Part shown: positions 13,991 through 25,525 of the stretch, piece by piece | Layout: every line of letters starts with the position of its first letter | How positions within the stretch are numbered: position 1 is the stretch's first letter | NCBI GenBank assembly: GCA_023630585.1 | Contig: CM042558.1 | Coordinates: 15,502,300 to 15,566,299, forward strand | From: Cranoglanis bouderius | Taxonomy: Eukaryota > Chordata > Actinopteri > Siluriformes > Cranoglanididae | DNA length: 64,000 bases | Reading direction: 5' to 3' | Notes under the pieces: generated by a model | Told to the model about the DNA's origin: nothing | The model's input: only the letters and a program-made list of their open reading frames with translations | The model's database searches: none | Position numbers and translations under genes: made by a program

Positions 13991-14486
13991 CACTATATGC
14001 CCAAAGGTTTGTGGACACCTGACCTTCACATGTGGTTCTTCCCTAAACTGTTGCCACAAAATCTGAAACACACAATTGTATAGGATGTCTTTATATGCTG
14101 TGGCATTACAATTTCCCTGCACTGGAACTAAGAGGCCCAAACCTGTTCCAGCATGATAACTCGTCCTGTGCACAAAACTCCCTCCATGAAGACATGGTTT
14201 GCCAAGGTTGGTGTGGAAGAACTCTATTGTCCTGCACAGAACCCTTACCCCAACCCTCAGTGAACACCTTTGGGATGAACTGAACCTCCCGCGCCTCCTC
14301 GCTCAACATCAGTGCCTGACCTCACTAATGCTCCTACGGATGAGGAGAAATCCCCACATTGACGCTCCAAAATCTTCCCAGGAGAGTGGTTATTATAACA
14401 ATAAGGGGCACTAAATCTAGAATGGGATGTTCAAAAAGCACACATGGGTGTGATCATCAGGTGTGCACAAACCTTTGACCATAGTG
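13991..14486 (+). mobile_element. Short Tc1/mariner-type element with decayed transposase remnant
   Basis: The two ends are inverted relatives: the left end begins cactatatgcccaaaggttt, and the right end on the other strand reads cactatggtcaaaggtttg. TA dinucleotides flank both ends (13989-13990 and 14487-14488), as expected for Tc1/mariner target duplication. The interior keeps degenerate transposase segments, such as FQHDN- and HLWDEL-like stretches around 14145-14285, in broken frames. At about 496 bp it is a non-autonomous derivative. It lies about 320 bp upstream of the nek4 start codon. Confidence 0.75.
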
Positions 14487-14808
14487 TATTGAAGTGCAGG
14501 TACGTTTGGATTGAAGATGAAATTATGTAAACATCCTCCAAACCTCAAGAGGGCGCTGCGAAAAATCCCATCCACGGGATTGAGCCTATAAACTCTAATG
14601 CTCACGTGGCCACGTTGCTTGGTGACGAAGAAGCCTGGTTTGACAATTTCCTGTAGCATCGTTGCCACAAAAAAAATTAATTAAATAAATAAATAAATAA
14701 AAGTTTGAAGTCGGATACTATCAACAAAAATACTTGCTCGTGCATCAAGTGAAATTTAGTCGGTTGATCCGATATGTAACGCTACGATTAGAGAATTTAC
14801 AGAGAATT

Positions 14809-17800
14809 ATGGACAGCTATGTTTTCATCCGAGTAGTGGGGAAGGGGAGTTACGGGGAGGTGAACCTGGTGCAACACAAATCTGACCGCAAACAGGTAAG
14901 ACGAGATCGGATAACTCGAATCTAATCATCTCTACCGTGTGTGGTAAAAAATGATTTCTGTCGTCACGGCTGTTTCACTTGTCTGATGCAGCTCAGATGT
15001 AAGTGTAAGAGGTAAACATGTTGACAAGTGGTCCAGCTCATAGTGTGTAGAAGCTATTAGTTGATCATTTGTTTAATGCAGTTATATACAGAGTAGGGAT
15101 CATGTCTATATAATCTAAATTCAAGTAAATGTCAAATGCTTTAGTTGATATAGGCTAATCTCCATAACACTCTGGATGCTTTCTTTTGCTTTTCAGGATG
15201 ACAGGAGAACAGTATTGCACGAAGAGTGAACAATCCCTTTTATTTTTCTCTCGATATTTTCGATACGATATCAAATCCTAGTGTTGGTTGATCTGCCACT
15301 AATACGATACTGGCATCGTCATGGTAATGAAAGCTTCTTTTGAAACATCACCATCTTAAATGTAGATGCGCAAGCTCTGTGTTGTTATACACTTTCACGA
15401 CATAAAATCATCTGATCACTGGATCAGATAATTAACAAAAAAATTACGGCAAGTCTGATTCAACAGTGATTCATCATATAGCGGTAAAGTACTGGCCAGG
15501 CACATCCCTGTTAATCCAATTCAAAAGTCTCTTTTTTTGCTGCCCCCCCCGCCCCAACCCACTCACATTTCAGTAATTAACTGATGTATTAGCTGACTAA
15601 AAACCAAGGGAGAGAAATAGTGGAATAAACTAATATGTAGAGAGTCCTCAAACACCCATGAGTGGAATATTTGTTGTGGTATCGAGGTCATTTCAAGTTG
15701 AGAAATTGAAGTTTCCGTATATAAGAATATGTTTTCTACCCCCTCTAAAAGGCACTAATGGTTCAGTACAAATTATTTAAACATGGTTAAATGGGGTTGA
15801 TGTTGAAGCTTACGTTAATGTCAAAGTGATGTTTTTTTTCCCAATCTTAACAAAAAGAAGCAACAATTTGCATCTACTCAATTTGCATCTACTCTTTTAT
15901 TAAAAATCTCGTTATAGGATTATAGGAGGCGAATGTTTTAGGCTTAATAATGTAAATTATTTTCATACACCTTCATACATCTTATTGCTATATATGCTTT
16001 GTTTTAATCATTATATACGAGATCTACTATACATGCACCACAAGATGCAATTTCAGTAGATGTCTTCAGCCTATCGTCCATGAATTTCTGTCTTAAATAC
16101 TACATAGTGTATGTATGCATGTGTGGTTGCCTTTGTATGTCTGTTACTGATATTGCAAAAGGCTTCTTTCATAACCCTGTCTTTTACAGTATTTTGTGAA
16201 GGGGATTCTTGTTACATACGAACAGCACCCACCATCTCGTGCTCCAATGATATTTACAGCTCCTGACTTGGTATCAGTGTTTGGTATCATGTTATATTAC
16301 TTATAGTGGTAATCTATGCTTCTGTACTGTTTTTCCTCACCCAGTACGTCATCAAGAAACTGAACCTGAGAACATCGTCGAAGCGAGAGCGCCGGGCGGC
16401 TGAACAGGAAGCGCAGCTCCTATCGCAGCTCAAACATCCCAACATCGTCACCTACCGGGAATCATGGGAAGGAGAAGACTATCAGCTTTACATAGTTATG
16501 GGTTTCTGTGAGGGAGGGGACCTGTATCACAGGCTGAAGAAGCAGAAGGGTGAGCTGCTTCCTGAGAGACAAGTGGTGGAGTGGTTTGTCCAGATCGCCA
16601 TGGCACTGCAGGTAGGCCAGCGTTCCTTATGATTTCATGCTGTTTGAATACGCCTAAACTCCTCCGTCTTGAAGACTTTCCCATGCCGGAAAGCCTGAAG
16701 TTACAGCTTTACCTATGAATGTTTGCTGAATGTTTGTTTTAAATCCACTGAGGTGGAGCATCCACAATCCAAGTCTCTCTGTTAGTTATCAGTACCTGAT
16801 GATGATGATGATGATGATGATGTTTCTTTTCTTGGTCTCTTTAGTATTTACACGAGAAACACATCTTGCACCGAGATCTGAAAACGCAGAACATCTTCCT
16901 GACCAAGACCAACATAATCAAAGTGGGTGATCTGGGCATCGCGCGTGTTCTGGAGAATCAGAACGACATGGCCAGCACCCTGATCGGAACGCCGTACTAC
17001 ATGAGTCCTGAGCTTTTCTCCAACAAGCCGTACAACTACAAGGTATCGCGCACAATACACTGAGTAAAACTCCCGTATATATGTGCACGATTACTGACTG
17101 TAGCCTATTTATTGCTCTGCGTATTATATCAGCCTACCTCTGTAATGTCGGTCAACAAAAATGGACCACTGATGAGCAGGTATTATATGAGTGGTGGTCC
17201 ATTTTCAGGACAGATAAATCAACTAAAAATATCCAGCGGAGAGACTTTGACACTGATGAAGAGTAGGTGACGATGAACACACGCTGTGTAGGGAAAAATA
17301 ACCTGTAGTCTCTAACCAGCAAGGTAGAGCAGTCAAACCCTCCAGCAATACTCCCAAACAACTAAACACGTTGTTCCAAACCTAATTTTTTTTCTATGAA
17401 ACATAAAGTCGGTTCTCTTTCTGCAGTCGGATGTCTGGGCTCTGGGCTGCTGCGTGTACGAGATGGCGACTCTGAAACACGCCTTCAATGCAAAAGACAT
17501 GAACTCGCTCGTGTACCGCATCGTAGAGGGAAAGGTAACTTCTGTAAGATTTGATAACATTTTGAATTCCTGCTGATGAGACATGTTTCCATGGCTGCAC
17601 CATTTCTATTTTACTGTACAACTCTGAATGAAGGAGCGCTGTAGTTTACTCATCACAGTAGCATTTTGTTTGTTTAGAACTGTATGATTCTAGTACCGAA
17701 AGAATACCATGGGAGGAAATAAAACCAGGAAAACTGATCATGAAAGATAGTATAAAATGTCTAATAAGCAAGGAATAAAATATGACCAGTGAAGCTGAGA

Positions 17801-20800
17801 ATCTGAAATATTTTAAATATAAATTTACATCCAGAAGTGTTTCCTCATCTACCACAGCCAATGCTTACAATTTGAATTCGATAAAGAATGGCAAGTCATT
17901 TTTTAAAAACCATTTATAGTTACAGTTTATATTGTGGAACGTCTGCAAAGTAAGTTCCTGTTATGTACATTATAGCAGCTATAAACAGTCGTTCCTTCAC
18001 CAGCCTCTCTTTTTTTTTTCCCTCTCTCTTGGAGTACAGACAAAAATATTTAGCTTATCATGACACTGAGAAACAGCACTTTTGTTGTGTCAGAAAACTT
18101 TAAGTTACAGCTACCTGACAGTTACAAAGTGCTGACACTGGAGACTCCTTCCATAACCACTAGATAAATAATTCTTCTCACAGAAAACTTCATGTCATCA
18201 GCACATTTTTAAGCTTTTTATGTGGAGCGTCCATCCAAAAAAAATCCCTATACAAATGATAACATGCTAAAATGAGCACTTTAAAGTCCCCATGAAATCA
18301 AAATGGAAGTTTTGTGGCTTTTAGTATGAATATGTTAGCCTTAAGTTCATCTATAAGCTAGTGTGCTCCAAAACAATGACAAAATTCGCATTTAGAAGAT
18401 ACATGCATTCAAATGTACAGTCTCTGTCTACCACCAGTACTGATCGACAGTTTGAATGACATCACTCTGCACTTCGGCTTCTCATCAGATTTTCTGTCCA
18501 ATCAAATGCTCTCTAGAATCTGAAGTGTCCCGCCCCAACATTATAAAAATCCATAGTACTAACTCTCAAGTACAGCTTAGCCCGGGCTGTGAGGTAAGCT
18601 AAACGCTATTGGCTATTTAAAAAGGGGGAGGAGCCACTCCATATGTCCCGCCTTGACTTCCTGTTTCAGTGGAAATTGTCAACACGAATAACGCTACGTG
18701 TTTCAAGGCACTTCACAGGGACTTTAATATAAACCAGTGATTTGCCTTGCAGCCGGCACTTTTGTCAGAGCTGCTGCTATAGAAAATTACTCAACGTCTT
18801 TTGCCAAACCAGGATTGAGAATTCAGCAGCAAACTATGTAGGCGATTGTAACAGTTTAAGGGTCGGGCAAGGAGGAGGCGGGAACCGGCTGAACAAAAAC
18901 ATAAAGTTTAATAGTAAATGAAACCAAACATAAAACGTCTCTCGCTCTTCGGCGCTTCCAGCCGCTCCTTTATCTCTCTCTCCCACTGATTAGACAGATC
19001 AGTGCCAGGTGTGCATCCTCACAGCCTGGCCACGCCCTCCTCCTCGCCACAGCGATGTATAACCCTATGGTAGTAATGCGCCTTTATACTCCATGGGAAT
19101 TTCAGCAGCAGCTTAATTAATCCTGATACTTATAAGTATGTTTTCATGTTTTGTTTTGTTTTTGTACCTCACTATTTCTTCAGTACCGGAATCTCTGCTT
19201 CCTATTCCCCAGTTGCCTCAGATGCCAAGCAAGTATGATCCTCAGCTAGGAGAGCTGATCAAGCGAATGCTGTGTAAGAGGCCAGACGACAGACCTGATG
19301 TCAAACAAATTCTGCGGCAGCCCTACATCAAACAGCAGATCGCCGTCTTTTTGGAGACCACCAAAGAGTAAATATGTTAATTATGGTTGACAAGCTTTAG
19401 TCAGAATCCTTTATAGAGTGTGTCAATTTCTTATAAATAGCTGTTTAACAGGAAAACTGCCAGATCCCGAAAGAAGGCGAACAGCAGGCCTAAGAGAGAC
19501 ACGCCCGAAGTGCCTGTTCTTCAAAAGCAGGAGCCACAGTGTGTCAACTCTGAGCAGAAAAACACAGGAAAAAGGGTAAAACACACTCCAGAGATTTGTA
19601 TTTGGGATTCAGTTATTGATTTAGCTACAAATTATCTGATACAAATTATCTGATATGAATTAGCTGATACGAATTGTAACTACCCTTACAAGTCAGACTT
19701 GGGTATTAGTCTACTGTTTAAGTCAAATATTAAAGTTAAGTAAGGAATAAAACTCTCAGAGGGGTGTTGTTATAAGAAACTAATCAGTGACGTGGTGGTG
19801 TGGTGTTAACACCCTGAGTTGGTTAGTTTCCTAAAACTGTTTTATTCTTATATGACAGCAATTTGCCAGTGATTCATTTAAAAAAAAAAAAATTATTAAA
19901 GAATGTACACATTGTATTTTTGTCCATTTATAGTTACTGTTAACGTTGTGGACCATTACATAATAGTAGCTATAAATGTTCATTCCATCACTGTTTCTTG
20001 AATTTAGTATGACAAAAATATGCAAATTGCTACCAAGAAGCCATAATGTTCTGTCTGACTGTTACAAAGCACTGACACTGGAGACTCCTTCCTTAGAGAA
20101 AGATTTACCATAACCATAATGATTATACATTTTCTTTGTTAAATGACTATACTATGAATTAGCTGCTACTGTAATTACTATTGTATAATAATCAACACCT
20201 TCGGACCAATCAGTATTGAGAATTCAACAGCGCTAGGGCATTAGGGGCAATACATATGATGTACAGTATGTATGTTATATCAGTGATATGTGGTATATCG
20301 TTTGGTCGATCAAATGAGCTGATGATAATGTTTAACAGACATACATTAGTGGAAATCACGCTGATGAAGCACTAATAATGTCACATTAAAACCACATTCA
20401 TCAAACAACCAGCAAACACGTAAGTATTGATGTGAATTTTTTTTTTTTTTTTCAGTCAGAGGAAAACCACTCCTATCAATCCAAACATCACAACGGCATA
20501 AAGGACAATATTCTCCCAAACCCACCCCTGTTCCCGAAATCCCGAAGTCAGGACATTCAGGACGTCCTGAACTCAACAGATCAGAACGTAGCAACCATCA
20601 GCAACATTGACATCGACATCCAACCTCAGGAACACAGAGACAAGCCCCGGAAAGCGAAACCCCCCCGACCTGAGGCATCGGCGGCCAAACGGACAGAGAG
20701 AGAAGAGGAAAAGAAAGAGGACACTGCCGCTCCTCAGCCACACCCCAGAAAACAAGTATCAGGTGTCCTTATGGGAAAGGAAGAACACTCACTCATTTCA

Positions 20801-23800
20801 CAGAGTTCGAGTGGGACGGTACCGCCAAAACCCACGGAAAGAATCGAACCTGTAAAAGACAGCAGAGCTCCGAATGTTAATATGATTGTGGAGGAGGACA
20901 CCATGAAACTGCTGCAGCACGCAGCGATGGAGGACGTAAAAACCGGCAAGCAGGACACTACAGAGGCCGAGGAGGACCAAAAAACAGAGGCAGAGCATCA
21001 TTCAGGAGAAAGAGGGGTATGTTATACTCTGTAATGAAATGAAGGTTGAACATTTGCAATTAAAAAAAATAAATAAATAAACACTTTTCTTCACTATGTT
21101 TCAGACTAGTTTGGAATCCACCGATAAGCTGCTTGAGCCATTTATTCCAGTGGAGCTCATGGTAAGAGGAAATTTTGTAGTATTTTCTGAAAACTGAATG
21201 TTTTATTCTACTTACATCACAGCAATCAGCTAACAGTTTTTTTTTTTCTTTTACGTTTTTAGCCGTTTATAGCTGTTGTGGATGTTTGTCCCAGCAGTCA
21301 CTTATGTTACATCCCTCTCTCTTTTTTTTTTTTTTTACTCCCTTAAAGATATTTCATAAGATCAGCATGTTTTTTTAATCCATTTATTGTTACATTAGTT
21401 GATGTGGAGTGTCCGCCAAGCAAGTCCCTGTAATGAAACGATTTAATACATAACGTATTAGAATGAATACGTTGGTCAACAACTTCTGACCAATCAGAAT
21501 TAAGCAGCACTGTGGTATAAGCATGATCGTTTTGTTATTGATTTGTTAGTACTGAATATGAAGGATTGAATTTACATCGAACATAAATTTCAGTAGCGGT
21601 TAAAAGTACGTATATATTTAAAGCAAAAAGTTTTTTCCCCCCCTTAATTTCTCACTGGTCTGTATGTATGTAGTCTCTCATTTGTTTCTTTTTGTGTTAT
21701 TATGAGTCTAATTTTGTTTATTTAAAGTGGCACACGTGTGAAAGAAGAGGCTATTATACTCATTTCAATCTTAGTTTACAATATTCGAATGATAAAGATG
21801 TTTAAAGTGTTTAAACTCAATAATTGCGATAGCCATTCTAGACATTATTCTGTCTCTAATGGTAATTATGATTGTATGATGTACAATATGCTGATTTATG
21901 TATAGGCCAATTCCTTGCTTCTCATCACTTCCTGTATTTTCACATGTATTCCACTGCATTATTTATAGCACATGAGAGTTAATGCTTGCTGATACAGGTT
22001 TTAAATCATACCAGTGTATTTATGTCTGTATGTTGATTATTTTCTAGTATATTCTATATATAATTTAATTCATGTGGCAAATGAAGAAATTCTGATTCTG
22101 TAACAGGAGTCTCACAACCCAGAGCAACCTGCAGCTCCTTCAGAAACCAGCAAGCCTCCTCTTCATCCTCCTTCCTCTTCCTCGGAGCCGTCCATGTCCC
22201 GTCAGCGCAGACAGAGAAAGAGAGAAGTGGCCGACGATGAGAACAAAGTAAGTGGTGTAGATGGCGAAATCATTTCCCATCATTCTTGGCTCGTGAATTT
22301 TTTTTTAACCTGTTTTTAATTTTTTTTTTTCAATTCTTTAGATTAAAGCAGCCAATTCCAGGCCTCTGCCTCCACTTCTTGAAAATTCCCCAACCGTGGG
22401 CATAAAAAGGAGAGAAGGAAGTGAAGTTGAGATGGCTAAATACCCTACACACTCCCAATCTGATCACCAACATGACCCTACACCACAGGTGGGAGACGCA
22501 AAAGAACAAGAAAAAAAGAAGACCTAGAAGGCTACTATAAGATAGATACTTTAAAATTTAAGACAGCACTTCTTAATCATGTTTTTTTTACAGTGGTGTA
22601 TACAGTGCCTTGCATAAGTATTCACCCCTTGAACTTTTCCACTGTTAGAAATGGACTTAATTGGGATTATATGTCATGAATCTACACTAAAATAGCCCAT
22701 AACAGTGAAGTGGGTGGGTATATATTTCACTACCATTTTATATCTAAAATATATAATGTTATATATCATTAAATATTTATTTATAGGACAACAGCAGAGT
22801 AGGAAACATTATCATTTGTCCATCTTTAAAAAATAACGTTTGTTTGTTTATTTATTTATTTATTTATTTATTTCAAAAGGGGACAGTGTACATTAATCAA
22901 CATTCATAAATGTTGATTAATGTACCCAAGTTACTCAAGTAATGTAATCAAGGCTAATTTTCACTGGTAGTCCCTTTGCCAGATGTTATTAGGCATAAAA
23001 CAATAATAATAATACAACCAGTAATTATAAACAACACTGTAAAGATACAGTTAAACAACACATATGTTATACGATAAGATAAAAAAAAGACACAGATAAA
23101 GTATTGATATGGGTTAAAAAAATTTTTACAAAATACATAAAATATAAAATTATAACATAACTCCAAATTATTGTCTGACCAAATTTTTAATGATTTCAAT
23201 ACGATTTGAATTTCCATGATTAACTTTTATTCCCGAGGCTGTGAAAATACATGCTTCCTAAACTTTTAGACCAAATCTGAATATGGGGTCTCTCGTTAAT
23301 TGGCAGTAGAATTTCCCAGAAATCTTAACAGCATTTTTTCCATCATGGCTGACGCTAAATTTGCCAGAAAATGGTAGGATTGACCGTAAAGCATGTCGAC
23401 CCTTTTCTAATTTCGTTCACACATTTTTCTTTGGTGGTGTTCTGTCTTGTTCTTACATTTAATTGCGGTGCTGTTTAACAGATTATTTCATGGATTATGG
23501 GTTGCCTAAGAAATGTCAAAGCTGGCTAAATATCAAGGACAAGAAAAACGAATCTCTCTTCTGAGTAAATAAAATGAAACTAAATATATTTTTTAATGTA
23601 TTTAAATATTAAATTCCTTATGTAAATAAACTGTAAATAAAGGGGAAGTTAAAGTAATTGGGATTGGACTTTTCTGAGCTTTTTTTGCTCAATCTGTTCC
23701 GTTCCACTTGCAGAATCGGCTTCTATCGGCCCGAGAGAGGAGGCGGCTGAGGCAGTCACGAGAAAACCAGAACGAGTCAGGTATAGATTTACATGTTGGG

Positions 23801-25460
23801 ACAATTTCTAAACTGAATTAAAATAATTACGGCTGTGTACGCTGCCTTTGCCAAGAGAAGTGTCACCGTATTTAAGTTGATCAGTCTCATGGCTTTAGCT
23901 AAAAGTTATACCATGGAACTGCTGAATTCTCGATTCTGATTGGTCAGAGGGTGTTGATTAATATGTTGTTAACAGCAGCTCTGACAGTAATTGTGTCAGT
24001 GAAAAAACAATGTGAAATCTCGTCACAGAAAGCCCCACCATACTTTAGAAGCGAGGAGATTTCACACTGTTTCACATTGTTTCACATTTTCAGAAGGAGT
24101 CTCCGGTGTCAGCACGGACGTTCCACAACATTAGCTTAACTGTAAACGGAAAAAAGTTTGATGCGCTGTTCGTTAATCAATGAAAATTGTTAGTGTTGGC
24201 GAACTGCTGGGGTATGAGAGGAATAAAACACTCCGGGACACACTGTTACTGGAAAATAATCAACTTTGAGGTGATATCGGTAACTTCACTTCACATTGGG
24301 CCGCATCACACCACCCAATCGTGGATTATTTTCCTATAACAGCATGCTCTGGAGTGTCTTTTTCCTCAGTTTCAATCACTGTAGTATCCAAAACCTAAAA
24401 ATGTCATATTTTTTTCTCTATCCCTCCCGTCGAAATGGAGATGAAAGGTTTTCTTTAGAAACTGACGATTGTAATTCATGGATTTAGAGACTGCTTCTGA
24501 GTTTTCTGAGGTGCTTCACGATGAAAGACAGCAGGTGTTCCATGTAGGAGTGCGGATGAAAGGGAATAATGGTTTGGTTATATTTTGCACTGAATGGTCT
24601 CTCGTTAAAGCTTCTTGTCTCATTTAAAGCAGCGCCTGCTGTCAGAAGGGCGTCGTGTGATGTTGTCTCGTTAAATGCCAAGCACACGGACCAGCCTGAT
24701 TGCCCGAGACCTGCCAGTGTACCAGCTGCAACACACAAGGTGGGATGACTAACCGTTAGAAGTGGGTTACCAGTATGTCTAAACAATGCTGACTTCCCAT
24801 ATATCCTCTAAATTTCAGTATTTTACACTGCATTTACAGTACTGTGCAAAAGTTTTAGGCACCCTATTTTTTTTTTTTTTTTAGAACAAACTTTGTTAGA
24901 TTTTTTTATTTTGTGATTTCTACATGATCAAGTCAGTACAAAAAACATTTTAGATTCCCAAACATTAGTTTTCTAGCACAAAATTAAATGTTACAGAAAA
25001 ATGTTTGTATGTCATTAAAGAAAGCAGCATATTACGTAAGAGATGCTTTTCAGACAAAAACACAATGAAGGCTGCTGGGTTTTGGTGTAAAAGTAAGAAG
25101 CGAGTGCGAAAGTTAAGGAACTGTGGCTGGTTCTGCAAGATGCATTACCTTATAAAACTGCACAAATTGTACCGGAGACCATTATTTTTTTGTCACACCA
25201 AATATTGACTTTGTTTCATATACTACTGTTTACTGCTCTTTATATTTTTTGTTTAATTTCATTATTTTGAAGGCGTCTTTGCTCTACAGCATTTCTTTGC
25301 ATGTGCCTAAAACCTTTGCACAGTACTGTATATGTAAAAGGTGACACGTCACTAATATAATCTTCAGTTTGTTTCTTATCGGCGTATGGGGTATGGGTGA
25401 GCTACAGTCGTGAGTCAATGAACTTCCAGGTTTCATGATCAGAAATAAAAGGGTAGTCAC

Positions 25461-25525
<65 letters not shown>

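Larger units (their letters stand above)
12491..14808. other. camk1/nek4 intergenic region and nek4 upstream region
   Basis: This is AT-rich divergent intergenic DNA. It contains a TAA microsatellite, a TTTG microsatellite, one TIR transposon (13991-14486) and, at about 14500-14808, the immediate upstream region and probable 5' UTR of nek4. No TATA box is evident near the nek4 start. No other gene is supported. Confidence 0.6.

Noticed and set aside
16730..16930. Open frame with a poly-Met run before nek4 exon 3
   Set aside because: It is the GATGAT tract upstream of the acceptor read through into exon 3 in the wrong frame.
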